From Saprospiraceae bacterium (GTDB lineage Bacteria > Bacteroidota > Bacteroidia > Chitinophagales > Saprospiraceae): 64,000 nt of DNA. Under the pieces are notes generated by a model. The model searched no databases. It had not been told where the DNA came from and saw only the letters and a program-made list of their open reading frames with translations. Location: positions 558,001 to 622,000 of the forward strand of contig JADJNF010000008.1 in NCBI GenBank assembly GCA_016714445.1. Reading direction: 5' to 3'. Shown here piece by piece: positions 45,856 to 53,943 of this stretch. Made by a program: the position numbers and the translations under genes. Within the stretch, counting starts at the first letter, position 1. The number at the start of each line of letters is the position of its first letter.

Positions 45856-46629
45856 TTATTTAAAAAACGATTTGGCATAGGCGTCGCTTGAATTTTCAAA
45901 ATTCTCTGGCGCACCCTCTTTATATATTTCACCATCTTTAAGCATGATAATGCGATCTGCCGTCAATAGCGCACACTTGATATCATGAGTGATGATAATG
46001 GATGATGTTTTATATTTTTTCTGTACATCATTGATCAGCATACTTATTTCTTCTGAAGTTACAGGGTCAAGGCCGGTAGTCGGTTCATCATAGAGCATGA
46101 TCAATGGATTAGTGACTATCGTGCGGGCTAAACTCACTCTTTTCCGCATTCCTCCTGAAAGTTGTGCCGGCATTTTGTCCAGTTCATCGGTCAACCCTAC
46201 GTGGTTTAGTGCTTCAAGTACTTTTTTATCCACTTGTTCTTTTGTAAAAATATCTTTTTTCTTACGTAGTGGAAACTCAAGGTTTTCTCTTACTGTCATG
46301 GAGTCGTATAAAGCACCACTCTGAAAAAGAAATCCGATTTTTTCTCTGATCAGACTCAATTCTTTGCTTTGTAAATCAGGTATATTCTGTCCTAAGATAC
46401 GTATGATACCACTGTCTGCATTTAACAGTCCAACTATACACTTTATGAGAACTGATTTTCCACTTCCTGATTTGCCTAGTATTACCAGATTTTCTCCATC
46501 ATACAGGTCAAGTGAAATCTCCTTTAATACTTCCTGGTCACCAAAGGACTTTTTTAGTAATTTGATTTCTATTACAACTTTCCTATTATGTGGTTTTGTT
46601 TTCATATGGTTAATCGGTACTTCTTCCAT
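45856..46629 (-). CDS. mlaF: MlaF-type ABC transporter ATPase
   Basis: Start chosen at the ATG at 46629 (MEEVPINHMKTK), eight bases past the mlaE stop. A longer frame from 46668 would overlap mlaE by 32 bases. Walker A 'GKSGSGKS', Q-loop 'FLFQSGALYDSMTV', signature 'LSGGMRKR', Walker B 'LIMLYDEPTTGLDP' and H-loop 'IIITHD' are all present. 'SGALYDSMTVRENL' and 'SGGMRKRVSLAR' are typical of the MlaF/Ttg2A group. It powers phospholipid transport with MlaE. Thirty-five bases separate it from mlaD. Confidence 0.9.
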   Translation of the reverse strand: MEEVPINHMKTKPHNRKVVIEIKLLKKSFGDQEVLKEISLDLYDGENLVILGKSGSGKSVLIKCIVGLLNADSGIIRILGQNIPDLQSKELSLIREKIGFLFQSGALYDSMTVRENLEFPLRKKKDIFTKEQVDKKVLEALNHVGLTDELDKMPAQLSGGMRKRVSLARTIVTNPLIMLYDEPTTGLDPVTSEEISMLINDVQKKYKTSSIIITHDIKCALLTADRIIMLKDGEIYKEGAPENFENSSDAYAKSFFK

Positions 46630-46636
46630 AATTTTA

Positions 46637-47434
46637 TTATATGAACATGTCTGTAATCTGAACTGCAATCATATCCACAATAATGATGAGCAATGATGCC
46701 TGCACTACTGATGAGTGAGCTGCCTCACCCACACTGGCTGTCCCTTTTCCGGCATGATACCCTTTATAAGAACCTACAAAACCTATTACTGCACCAAACA
46801 GGAACGTTTTTATAAATGCCGGAATAAAATCAATGAAACCAACATGACTGAATGCCTGAGAAAAGAAAAGGATAAAAGTTACGTCCCCCTTTATATTTGC
46901 TCCAGCCCAACTCCCCAATATCCCAAGCAAATCGGCATAAAGGACTAAAACCGGTAACATTAAAGTGGCAGCCAGGATGCGGGTTACTACCAAATATCTG
47001 ATAGGATTAGTGGATGATAATTCCATTGCATCAATTTGTTCAGTGACTTTCATCGAACTTAATTCCGCACCAATACCTGATCCTATCTTTCCTGCACAAA
47101 TAAGCGCTGTGATAACAGGTCCCATTTCTCTGATAAGTGAAACTGCTATCATGCCGGGAAGCATTGATACCGCGCCAAAATCAGCCAAAACCGGTCTGGA
47201 TTGGATGGTTAATACCAAGCCCATAATAGTCCCTGTGATCGCTATCAGTGGCAGTGTTTTATACCCTATCTGAAAACACTGATAAAAAAACTCCTTGAAT
47301 TCAAAATCACGTGAAAAGGTTTCTTTAATAATAACCTGAATAAAAGTAAAAATATCTGCTATTTCTTCAAAAAAGGTGAAGGTTTTAGAACGAACTGAAT
47401 TCATTATTTCCATATAATCAGTATTGGGGTTCAT
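46637..47434 (-). CDS. mlaE: MlaE-family ABC transporter permease
   Basis: Start set at the ATG at 47434 (MNPNTDYMEIMNSV), because the longer frame begins with TTG. Five to six hydrophobic segments are present. The MlaE (DUF140) hallmarks are 'PLIAITGTIMGLVLTIQ', 'SLIREMGPVITALICAGKIG', 'GAELSSMKVTEQIDAM' and 'FGAVIGFVGSYKGYHAGKGT'. First gene of the mlaEFD operon. This inner-membrane permease moves phospholipids between the envelope membranes, maintaining outer-membrane asymmetry. Direction of transport cannot be told from sequence. Confidence 0.92.
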   Translation of the reverse strand: MNPNTDYMEIMNSVRSKTFTFFEEIADIFTFIQVIIKETFSRDFEFKEFFYQCFQIGYKTLPLIAITGTIMGLVLTIQSRPVLADFGAVSMLPGMIAVSLIREMGPVITALICAGKIGSGIGAELSSMKVTEQIDAMELSSTNPIRYLVVTRILAATLMLPVLVLYADLLGILGSWAGANIKGDVTFILFFSQAFSHVGFIDFIPAFIKTFLFGAVIGFVGSYKGYHAGKGTASVGEAAHSSVVQASLLIIIVDMIAVQITDMFI

Positions 47435-47582
47435 TAGAGAATTCAACTTCAAAGCTATAAAATAAGAGTAAGTTTAAATTTTCATGTTTGAGCATAAACA
47501 CAAAAATTAAATTTTAGACAGACTCTAAATCAAAACTAACAAATTAAACTATTGTGCTGGATTTTATGTAAGCACGAATGTA

Positions 47583-48047
47583 TTAAACTTCAACAGCATC
47601 AAGAGTTGTAATCATTTCATTTATTTTGTCCTTATCTTTTTTTAAAATATCTCTCTGATTCTGAATGATAATTTGAATTTCAGAAGGTAAATCTTCCAAA
47701 TCTCTGCTAAGGGCAATGTTATAGGTTTCCATTGCCATTTCTTCTCCGTATGCACAGGATTTTAATATTGCTTTTCTGTCACGGTCTGTGATTGCCGTCT
47801 TCATTTCCATCCACACTCTGAAGAACTTACCAATCATTGTCGACCCTTCAACGGGAGTGCCTTCTAATTTATGAATTTTAAAAATCAATTCTGAATTGAA
47901 TACACGGCTTGTTTCAGCCAATTGTTCGAATAATATTTTAAGCTCTTTTTCTTCTGTCTCAAGAGTGGCAGTAGCATACCCTTCAATTCTATCATTATTG
48001 ATTTCTACCAACGAATTAATGGCGGCTACGGTATTCAAGTAATTCAT
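47583..48047 (-). CDS. PA2169-family (DUF2383) four-helix bundle protein
   Basis: 154 residues from the ATG at 48047 (MNYLNTVAAINSLVE); the longer frame starts with TTG and is rejected. It is helical throughout: 'NRSL-type' opening helix with 'LVEINNDRIEGYATATLE', 'LKILFEQLAETSRVFNSEL', 'FFRVWMEMKTAIT' and 'ILKSCAYGEEMAMETY'. This matches the PA2169/DUF2383 ferritin-like helical bundle family. Members are common near stress genes and their activity is unknown. Its promoter carries the exact 12-mer shared with the DUF3494 lipoprotein operon at 25015. Confidence 0.82.
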   Translation of the reverse strand: MNYLNTVAAINSLVEINNDRIEGYATATLETEEKELKILFEQLAETSRVFNSELIFKIHKLEGTPVEGSTMIGKFFRVWMEMKTAITDRDRKAILKSCAYGEEMAMETYNIALSRDLEDLPSEIQIIIQNQRDILKKDKDKINEMITTLDAVEV

Positions 48048-48512
48048 AAAAATTTGATTATTATTCAAAAACAAAGATGCACTTATTAAAAATTTATACC
48101 ATTACACAATGATGTATTGAAGTTATATAATTTACAGATTTCCAGTTGTCCTTTTAACATTCATGTAGGAACTCAATCCAGATTTTTATGCATTAAGATC
48201 TATTTAAATGAAAACAAAAGTCAACAAAAAGTCTTTTTTATGCCAATGATCTAAAATACCCTGCTCAAAAAAAATATACGATAAAATTGCTCCTTTTTCA
48301 ATATTTATACACCCGTCCTACAGTTACAAAAAAAACCATACTTAAAATCCTATTCGTAGCTACTCAAAGGGTTAATATAGCTATTTTCATCCCTTTGATT
48401 TGTGATTTCTCTTCTTCTCTAGTGCTCTATTTCTGAACTTTAAATGGAAACGCAGAAAAATTACATTTTGCATCTGAATATCTATATAGTATACCACTTT
48501 TTATGGTAAAAG
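48048..48512. other. Intergenic region with hairpin
   Basis: About 465 bases. They contain the PA2169-gene promoter (48072-48110) and a perfect 8-base inverted repeat TCAAAGGG/CCCTTTGA (48364-48371, 48391-48398) with a 19-base loop. No ORF is supported. Confidence 0.5.
48072..48110 (-). promoter_or_regulatory. Conserved promoter architecture, copy 2
   Basis: On the minus strand ATTGTGTAATGG (48110-48099), 19 bases, CATCTTTG (48079-48072), 24 bases before the ATG at 48047. The 12-mer is identical to copy 1. The -7 box differs from TAnnTTTG at one base. Confidence 0.65.
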
Positions 48513-49745
48513 TTACAATGAAACGAGCGTACCTGTTTTGATTCTTTTTTTGTCTTTGGTTATAATATAAAAATACTGACCTGGAATCAGGTGGTTTGTT
48601 TTAAAAGTAAAAACCATTTCAGAAAAAGTAATATCTGATACTTTTTGACCATTCGGTTGGTAAAGTGAGAGATTCATATTATTATTTCCTTTTTCACCAT
48701 TTGTTTTAATCGTAATCTCATTGGAAAATGGGTTAGGAAATATAACTACATCTATTGTTGTTACTGGATAATACACCATACGTGTATAAGAATACATATG
48801 GCTGCCATCAATGTCAAACTGGTTTAGTCTGTAATAATTGAATGAGTCACATGGGAAATCATCATAAAAAGTATATGAAGCCAAAGACTGGCTGTTGCCC
48901 ATTGCGTTAATTTGTCCTATTGGTGTGAAATCCAAACCATCAGAAGATTTTTCTATCATGAAGTGAGAACTGTTTATCTCAGATGATGTTTGCCAGCCTA
49001 AAATCACTTTATCAGAATTATGACTTAGCTTTACCTCAAAGGAGATAAGTTGAATAGGTAGTAACACATCACAAGGTACAACAATATTTGCATCCATATT
49101 GATTGCACCGCTTGTCACAAGTACCCTGCCCTCCAAAACAGCATTGCCTAATAAACTAACCGCTCCTGTTACAAGTGCCGTTCCTTTGAAGTCAGATTCA
49201 TCTTCTAAAGTAAACATCCCATTCACTTGCCAATAAATGTTGCATGATGATGCTCCGTTTATAAGAGAAATACTGGCTGTACTACTGGTAGCAAAAGCCC
49301 CATCTATCTGAATAATAAATAAAGCATTTGAAATATTCTGTGCATCAAAAATAAGCAAACCGTCCAGTGTAGTAGCACCTCCTGTACAATATACTCCAGG
49401 AGTTAATATCTGACCCGTTCCCATACCAACTCCAATATTTGTAGTACATGTGCGGGTTGCTAAATCAGCATATACCAATCCAACATCGATCATAGCCTGG
49501 GCTGAACTTGCATCAGAAACATATTTTTGACCTGTTAAAATTCCTGGTGGAAATCCTACAAAAGTGCCAAAATCTGTTCCGACATCACCAGTTACATTGG
49601 CTGCCCCGGTAACATTAAAATCTCCAACACCAGTAAATATAACAAAACTTTGGGCTGAACCTAAATTTGGGTTCTGGGCTAAAATTTTAATATTTTGACA
49701 CCAAATAAAGGATAGAAGTATTGCAATTCTGTAAAAGACTTTCAT
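48513..49745 (-). CDS. DUF3494 (ice-binding-like) protein with T9SS sorting domain
   Basis: 410 residues. Signal peptide to about residue 24 ('ILLSFIWCQNIKILAQ'). DUF3494 domain about 25-228: 'GSAQSFVIFTGVGDFNVTGA', 'VTGDVGTDFGTFVGFPPG', 'FIIQIDGAFATSSTAS', 'IYWQVNGMFTLEDESDF', 'EGRVLVTSGAINMD'. The 'LPIQLISFEVKLSHNSDK' linker and a type A T9SS domain ('VIFPNPFSNEITIKTN' to 'RIKTGTLVSL') follow. It is the minimal form of the DUF3494 surface proteins in this window, with no repeat stalk. Its promoter carries the conserved 12-mer, which links it to the 25015 lipoprotein operon. Surface binding is inferred; the ligand is unknown. Confidence 0.9.
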   Translation of the reverse strand: MKVFYRIAILLSFIWCQNIKILAQNPNLGSAQSFVIFTGVGDFNVTGAANVTGDVGTDFGTFVGFPPGILTGQKYVSDASSAQAMIDVGLVYADLATRTCTTNIGVGMGTGQILTPGVYCTGGATTLDGLLIFDAQNISNALFIIQIDGAFATSSTASISLINGASSCNIYWQVNGMFTLEDESDFKGTALVTGAVSLLGNAVLEGRVLVTSGAINMDANIVVPCDVLLPIQLISFEVKLSHNSDKVILGWQTSSEINSSHFMIEKSSDGLDFTPIGQINAMGNSQSLASYTFYDDFPCDSFNYYRLNQFDIDGSHMYSYTRMVYYPVTTIDVVIFPNPFSNEITIKTNGEKGNNNMNLSLYQPNGQKVSDITFSEMVFTFKTNHLIPGQYFYIITKDKKRIKTGTLVSL

Positions 49746-49779
49746 AACGTGTGTTTTAAATGATTATAAACTTTATTTA

Positions 49780-49818
49780 CAAAGTTAACCATTAAAGTCC
49801 AACGGATCATTACACAAT
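49780..49818 (-). promoter_or_regulatory. Conserved promoter architecture, copy 3
   Basis: On the minus strand ATTGTGTAATGA (49818-49807), 19 bases, TAACTTTG (49787-49780), 34 bases before the ATG at 49745. It has 11 of 12 bases of the copy 1 12-mer and a perfect TAnnTTTG box. Confidence 0.7.
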
Positions 49819-50038
49819 TATCTAAATAGATTATATGATTTTATATAATTATATTTTCTATTCTTTCATTTTCCTGATCTTTTCCATCATTCATATTCAT
49901 CATCTTATTGTGTTGTAAAATTTTCATTTAAATCAAAAAAAATCTAGCAACTTAAAAAATTTTACAAAATTGAAAGAATCGTTTACAAAATTCAACATAA
50001 AGGATAAATAGAACTAAATCTTATAATATAAAGAAATT

Positions 50039-50077
50039 ATTCTGTAACAATGACTTATATAATACCGGTTACCTTAC
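50039..50077 (+). promoter_or_regulatory. Conserved promoter architecture, weak copy
   Basis: ATTCTGTAACAA (50039-50050), 19 bases, TACCTTAC (50070-50077), 43 bases before the ATG at 50121. The spacing is exact, but both boxes are degenerate. Confidence 0.4.
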
Positions 50078-50120
50078 ACCATAATATAAATATGTATTTT
50101 TTTCAATTAAAATTTTAAAA

Positions 50121-50795
50121 ATGAAGGATTTAAGAAAAGGGTTTATTCCCATTATTTTATGCATGATCATGTTATCAATGGGTTGCAGTTCACTCAATAA
50201 AACACAAAAAGGAGCTGTAATAGGCACAGCATCAGGCACCGCTATGGGAGCAATCATTGGTAAAGCTACTGGAAATACTGCATTGGGTGCTGTCATTGGT
50301 GCAGCAGTGGGTGGGGCAACAGGCGCCGTCATAGGAAATAAAATGGACAAACAAGCCGAAGAAATAAAAAAGTCCGTTCCTGATGCTCAGGTAATCCGTG
50401 TAGGTGAAGGGATTGTGGTAGAATTTAGCAGTAACATATTATTCGGATTTGATAAATCAAATTTATCCAATGAAGCGAAATCTAATCTGGACAAATTAGT
50501 TACTATCATGAAAGATTATGAAGACACAAATATAGAGGTACAAGGACATACTGACAGCAAGGGAAGTGAGGCTTACAACAAAAATTTGTCTGAACAAAGA
50601 GCTACTGCAGTTTCTCTTTACCTTATGGAAAAAGGGGTAAAAGATTTTAGATTAACTATCAATGGCTTTGGTGAACTTTTACCAAAATATATTAATACTA
50701 CAGAAGAAGGTCGTCTCTTAAACAGAAGGGTTGAGTTTCTGATTACAGCCAATGAAAAGATGAAATCTGATGCCGAAAAAGTAGCAGCAAAATAA
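50121..50795 (+). CDS. OmpA-family lipoprotein with glycine zipper (YiaD-like)
   Basis: 224 residues. Lipoprotein signal with lipobox around C22 ('MLSMGCSS'). Residues about 30-75 are a glycine zipper ('GAVIGTASGTAMGAIIGKAT', 'GAVIGAAVGGATGAVIGNKM'). Residues about 95-212 are an OmpA peptidoglycan-binding domain ('ILFGFDKSNLSNEAKSNLDK', 'IEVQGHTDSKGSEAYNKNLS', 'RATAVSLYL', 'GRLLNRRVEF'). It tethers the outer membrane to peptidoglycan. Such proteins are often induced by envelope stress. The following barrel gene is 189 bases away, across a structured repeat element. Confidence 0.92.
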   Translation: MKDLRKGFIPIILCMIMLSMGCSSLNKTQKGAVIGTASGTAMGAIIGKATGNTALGAVIGAAVGGATGAVIGNKMDKQAEEIKKSVPDAQVIRVGEGIVVEFSSNILFGFDKSNLSNEAKSNLDKLVTIMKDYEDTNIEVQGHTDSKGSEAYNKNLSEQRATAVSLYLMEKGVKDFRLTINGFGELLPKYINTTEEGRLLNRRVEFLITANEKMKSDAEKVAAK

Positions 50796-50821
50796 TTAAT
50801 ATTTCAAAATAAATTAAATCA

Positions 50822-50945
50822 AAACCCATGAAATCGACATAAAAAATAATCAGGGTTTATTTTACCTGCCCGACTAACGTGTTCAGGCGGGTACAAACCA
50901 CAATGATTATTTTTTATCAAACCCGCCTGCTACAATACGGGCAGG
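50822..50945. repeat. Nested inverted-repeat element with competing hairpins
   Basis: Four perfect inverted repeats interlock. They are AAACCC/GGGTTT (50822-50827, 50853-50858), AAAAAATAATCA/TGATTATTTTTT (50841-50852, 50904-50915), CCTGCCCG/CGGGCAGG (50865-50872, 50938-50945) and CAGGCGGGT/ACCCGCCTG (50884-50892, 50921-50929). The second pair cannot coexist with the last two, so alternative structures are possible. The GC-rich arms contrast with the AT-rich surroundings, like short palindromic repeats spread in Bacteroidota genomes. Confidence 0.75.
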
Positions 50946-50984
50946 GATTCCATCTGACCTTTAAAAAAAATAAAAAATAAACAG

Positions 50985-51659
50985 ATGAAAAAGTTAATAT
51001 TATTATTGTGTATAAATATGTTTACAGGGGATCTAATCCTGGCTCAAAACGAAGGAAAAGTTAAAACGAGTTTTGCTGTACTCGGTGGTGCCAATTATCA
51101 GAATTTAACCGGAAAAGATTTTAATGGTGATAAGCTATCCAGCACCGGAATCATTGGATTTCATGCAGGAGTCAATGCCCAAATCCCAATTGTGCCTCAA
51201 TTCTATTTTCAGCCAGGGCTACTTTTTTCAACAAAAGGATCGAAAATTACAGATGGTGATGTAACGGGAAAATACAACCTGTCATACATTGAATTACCCT
51301 TGAATCTGGTATATAAAAGCCAATTGGGCAATGGATTTGTTATGATCGGATTTGGTCCTTATGTCGGCTATGGTATCAAAGGAAAAGCAACATATGAATC
51401 AAGCCTGGGAAGTATAGAGTCAGATGTGGAGTTCAAAAATGAAGTTGAAGCTAACGACCCTTTGACTACTACATACTTTAAAGCTTTGGACATAGGCGGT
51501 AATTTATTTGCCGGATACGAAATGGCCGGAGGTATGTTTATACAATTAAATACACAATTTGGTATGGTCAATATACACCCTGAAGACAACAGATTTCCAG
51601 GAGGCGAAACTACAATTAAAAATACAGGTTTTGGCTTGTCATTAGGATACAGATTTTAA
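50985..51659 (+). CDS. Porin-family outer membrane beta-barrel protein
   Basis: 224 residues with a signal peptide ('ILLLCINMFTGDLILAQ'). The mature part has alternating strands of an eight-stranded barrel: 'SFAVLGGANYQNLTG', 'IIGFHAGVNAQIPI', 'FYFQPGLLFSTKGSK', 'YIELPLNLVYKS', 'FVMIGFGPYVGYGIKG'. It ends in an aromatic C-terminus ('FGLSLGYRF'), as expected for outer-membrane proteins. This matches the OMP_b-brl_2/porin family common in Bacteroidota. No substrate can be deduced. A terminator follows at 51705-51740. Confidence 0.88.
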   Translation: MKKLILLLCINMFTGDLILAQNEGKVKTSFAVLGGANYQNLTGKDFNGDKLSSTGIIGFHAGVNAQIPIVPQFYFQPGLLFSTKGSKITDGDVTGKYNLSYIELPLNLVYKSQLGNGFVMIGFGPYVGYGIKGKATYESSLGSIESDVEFKNEVEANDPLTTTYFKALDIGGNLFAGYEMAGGMFIQLNTQFGMVNIHPEDNRFPGGETTIKNTGFGLSLGYRF

Positions 51660-51704
51660 CAAATAAGATCAACGACTCTTTAACTTTTTTTAAACGACAG
51701 TTTC

Positions 51705-51740
51705 AAAAGGGGCATTTCTGAATTCAGAATGTCCCTTTTT
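51705..51740 (+). terminator. Rho-independent terminator of the barrel gene
   Basis: AAAAGGGGCATT and AATGTCCCTTTT pair (one G-U), and the CTGAATTCAG palindrome at the top extends the stem. Five T follow the stem. Confidence 0.85.
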
Positions 51741-52103
51741 ATATTGGTGTAGGTCAATAAGTATTCTTGCAGTTTCTTACATCAGATTTCATGATTTAAA
51801 GATACGTGTTACAAAAAATACACAATATATCCTACACATATTTACTGTAAAGATGTCCAAAATGGTAATTAAGTTTTTGTCTTCCGGATATACTTGTACG
51901 TTTTCAGCAAACTTTATTGGCTTAAAGAAACTTTAAAATCATTGGTTTTTATAACAGCACATTTTTTTTAAAATAATCTTATAATGTTCCATCCTTTAGT
52001 GCAGTTTTGACATTTAATGACTATATTAATCGCACCTTCAGGAAAAATATCTTCAGATTATCCAGCCAGGGATGGAGTTATTTAATGTGGTCAGAAAAAA
52101 TAA

Positions 52104-52144
52104 AAAAAGCTTCATGACTGACATAACAGTTAAGAAGCTTTTTT
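52104..52144. terminator. Bidirectional terminator
   Basis: AAAAAGCTTC (52104-52113) and GAAGCTTTTT (52134-52143) are perfect inverted repeats with A/T runs on both sides. It probably ends the minus-strand small-gene cluster at 52219-53481. Confidence 0.7.
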
Positions 52145-52218
52145 AACCTCATCCGAATATGATTAAAGTTTAGAGAATACTTATATCAAAAAGAAAATAG
52201 AGTTTAAATCCCTCAGGG

Positions 52219-52386
52219 TCAAATGGCTATTATTCCAAATACTTTAAGTAACCAGATCAAAATAAAAATCACAGCGACTACATTAAGTATGCTTTTGATT
52301 TTACGATCCATAGGGATGTAATTGTTTACGAGTTATAACAACATTCCAAAAATAACTAACATAATAAAGACATTAATTCTTGGCAT
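52219..52386 (-). pseudogene. Decayed paralogue of the small Thivi_2564-like membrane protein
   Basis: From the ATG at 52386 the frame reads MPRINVFIMLVIFGMLL, then an in-frame TAA, then LVNNYIPMDRKIKSILN and on to WLLKVFGIIAI and a TGA. It aligns end to end with the intact protein at 52449-52634 (IPMDAKIKRILNAVAVIV), with the stop codon where the intact copy has Trp. It lies 62 bases downstream of that copy on the same strand, so this is a tandem gene duplicate killed by a nonsense mutation. Confidence 0.75.
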
Positions 52387-52448
52387 TTAATTGATTTTAG
52401 TGAATGGTATATTCTGGATAAATGACTATTTAATATGGTCCGGACTTC

Positions 52449-52634
52449 TTAAATCTTAATACTTTTAAGAGAACTTAAAATCCCGAATATCTGCAATAAC
52501 CAAACTACCAATACAATAACCGCAACGGCGTTTAATATACGTTTTATTTTGGCGTCCATAGGAATATAGTTATTTACTAACCATAAGATCACTCCGGCAA
52601 CTATGAGAACTATGAAAATATTTAATAATGGCAT
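52449..52634 (-). CDS. Small membrane protein, Thivi_2564-like family
   Basis: 61 residues from the ATG at 52634 (MPLLNIFIVLIVAGVIL); the longer frame starts with TTG and would bury the promoter. Two hydrophobic helices flank a conserved cytoplasmic or periplasmic loop 'NNYIPMDAKIKRILN'. Proteins of this shape are annotated as Thivi_2564 family; function unknown. The promoter has a copy of the conserved 12-mer pattern, and a broken paralogue follows. Confidence 0.8.
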   Translation of the reverse strand: MPLLNIFIVLIVAGVILWLVNNYIPMDAKIKRILNAVAVIVLVVWLLQIFGILSSLKSIKI

Positions 52635-52658
52635 GATGAATGATTTAATTTGTTTGAG

Positions 52659-52697
52659 CAAAGATAAGAGTGTAATTATATGATTCCGTTACCTAAT
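52659..52697 (-). promoter_or_regulatory. Conserved promoter architecture, copy 5
   Basis: On the minus strand ATTAGGTAACGG (52697-52686, 9 of 12 match), 19 bases, TATCTTTG (52666-52659), 24 bases before the ATG at 52634. The -7 box is perfect and the spacing exact. Confidence 0.55.
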
Positions 52698-52833
52698 TTT
52701 GGCTCTGAATTACAGATTTTGCATTAAAATTTAAATTAGTGCAACCGGATTAACTTTTCAGTTAAACTTGATTTTTCGAATAAATAAAAATTTCCTAAAA
52801 GCAATATTCTATTTTACAAACTGAACGATGATG

Positions 52834-53052
52834 TTATGTTGATTTGTTTTTTAAGAAAGTAAGCAACAAACCTACTGCCAATAAAGCAACTCCAACATAT
52901 GGAGACCATTGGACATAATTATTTTTATCCCCACTTATTTCTAAAGGGCCTATGTCTACTATCTTTTCAGTAGTGACATAATTAAAGCCTGTATATATGA
53001 TCATTAGTATACCAGCTATAGCAAGTACCAATCCTAAAGTTTTCGTATTCAT
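52834..53052 (-). CDS. Small two-helix membrane protein, unknown
   Basis: 72 residues, ATG start. Two membrane helices ('LGLVLAIAGILMIIYTGF' and 'YVGVALLAVGLLLTFL') surround a polar loop with 'VDIGPLEISGDKNNYVQWSP'. It resembles small DUF3185-like two-helix proteins, but I am not certain of the family. The gene begins 36 bases after the stop of the eRF1-like gene, so the two are probably co-transcribed. Confidence 0.7.
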   Translation of the reverse strand: MNTKTLGLVLAIAGILMIIYTGFNYVTTEKIVDIGPLEISGDKNNYVQWSPYVGVALLAVGLLLTFLKNKST

Positions 53053-53088
53053 CTTTTAGAGTATATATTGTTTAAACTTTATAATAAT

Positions 53089-53481
53089 TTAATGTGCAGA
53101 AAAGTGTGCTTTAACAAAAGCCATTTGCTGATTTTCTGACATTTTATCCGCCTGTATGGTTTCAATTTTAATCTTATCAAAATGATGATCTTCTTTTAAT
53201 ATATTCAGCAATTCCAATTTCGCATCAGTGGGACCAAATAAAATTACTTCATCGAATACTACAATCTTATCCGCCAGTTTCTTATAAAATCCGGCCTGAT
53301 CACGCTGTTCCTTATTGTGTACCACATTTTCATTCTGACTGACTCCAGCCTCATCATTGAGATGCAAGTTGGTGATAGAACTCATTTCTGTGTCACTTTC
53401 AATAGGTATATATTCCATCATGTGCGCCTGCTGATGATCCAACCAGATCCCTAGTTTTCTAATTACTTTTGGGTCTTTCAT
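53089..53481 (-). CDS. eRF1-domain-like (bacterial baeRF/translational machinery-like) protein
   Basis: 130 residues from the ATG at 53481 (MKDPKVIRKLGIWLDHQQAH). The open frame continues upstream to 53604 but only from a TTG, and that extension looks noncoding. 'GIWLDHQQAHMMEY' corresponds to the family opening (VGVWIDHxKAxI), and the C-terminal half ('FYKKLADKIVVFDEVILFGP', 'AKLELLNILKEDHHFDKI') matches the eRF1 domain 3-like part. The family is found near stress-response genes and is thought to act on ribosomes; its activity is unproven. It is upstream of and close to a small two-helix protein gene. Confidence 0.65.
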   Translation of the reverse strand: MKDPKVIRKLGIWLDHQQAHMMEYIPIESDTEMSSITNLHLNDEAGVSQNENVVHNKEQRDQAGFYKKLADKIVVFDEVILFGPTDAKLELLNILKEDHHFDKIKIETIQADKMSENQQMAFVKAHFSAH

Positions 53482-53701
53482 TTCATTAAGTCTTGTTTGA
53501 TTTTTTAAATATAGTTTGGGAAAATTTTTAGGTAAAGCTTTGTAGATTTTCAGTGCTTGATCTTTAGAAATTTTCGAAATAAATACCTGATAATTAATGC
53601 ACAAATCGTCTTTTAAAGTTTAAAACCGCCATCGAAAAAAGAAGTATAAATTACCGTCAGATATTTACATCCAACGGCAACTTTTAAAAAATATTTAATG
53701 C

Positions 53702-53887
53702 TTAAAGCGAGGAAATAATGTTGTGCAATTCCTCTTTGGTTTTGCCTAGTTTGATTTCCAGTTTTCCAAGCATCTCATCCTTTTTACCTTCTGCAAACAA
53801 AAGATCATTGTCCGTAAGATTTGCGAATTTTTGCTTTAGTTTTCCTTTTTGTTCGTCCCAGTTTCCTTTTACTACTGTCGTATTCAT
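53702..53887 (-). CDS. CsbD-family stress protein
   Basis: 61 residues, ATG start. Family signatures 'VVKGNWDEQKGKLKQKFANL' and 'EGKKDEMLGKLEIKLGKTKE' fit CsbD (a general-stress protein in Bacillus; function unknown). The length is typical. Its promoter carries a copy of the conserved 12-mer pattern. Confidence 0.9.
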   Translation of the reverse strand: MNTTVVKGNWDEQKGKLKQKFANLTDNDLLFAEGKKDEMLGKLEIKLGKTKEELHNIISSL

Positions 53888-53943
53888 TTTTCAGTGATTT
53901 GTACTCCATTTTATTGGAGAATTTATAATAAAAATTTACTCCA

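Larger units (their letters stand above)
49746..50120. other. Divergent promoter region
   Basis: 375 very AT-rich bases between the DUF3494-T9SS gene (minus) and the OmpA lipoprotein (plus). A copy of the conserved promoter pattern lies on each side, in divergent orientation. No ORF. Confidence 0.6.
51660..52218. other. Intergenic region with two terminators
   Basis: About 560 AT-rich bases between convergent units. Only the hairpins at 51705-51740 and 52104-52144 are recognisable. Confidence 0.55.

Noticed and set aside
48513..49745. Calling DUF3494 proteins antifreeze proteins
   Set aside because: The fold is widespread in surface proteins of non-cold bacteria; nothing in the sequence shows ice binding.
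53482..53604. N-terminal extension of the eRF1-like protein
   Set aside because: It begins only at a TTG, while the family motif starts right after the ATG at 53481.
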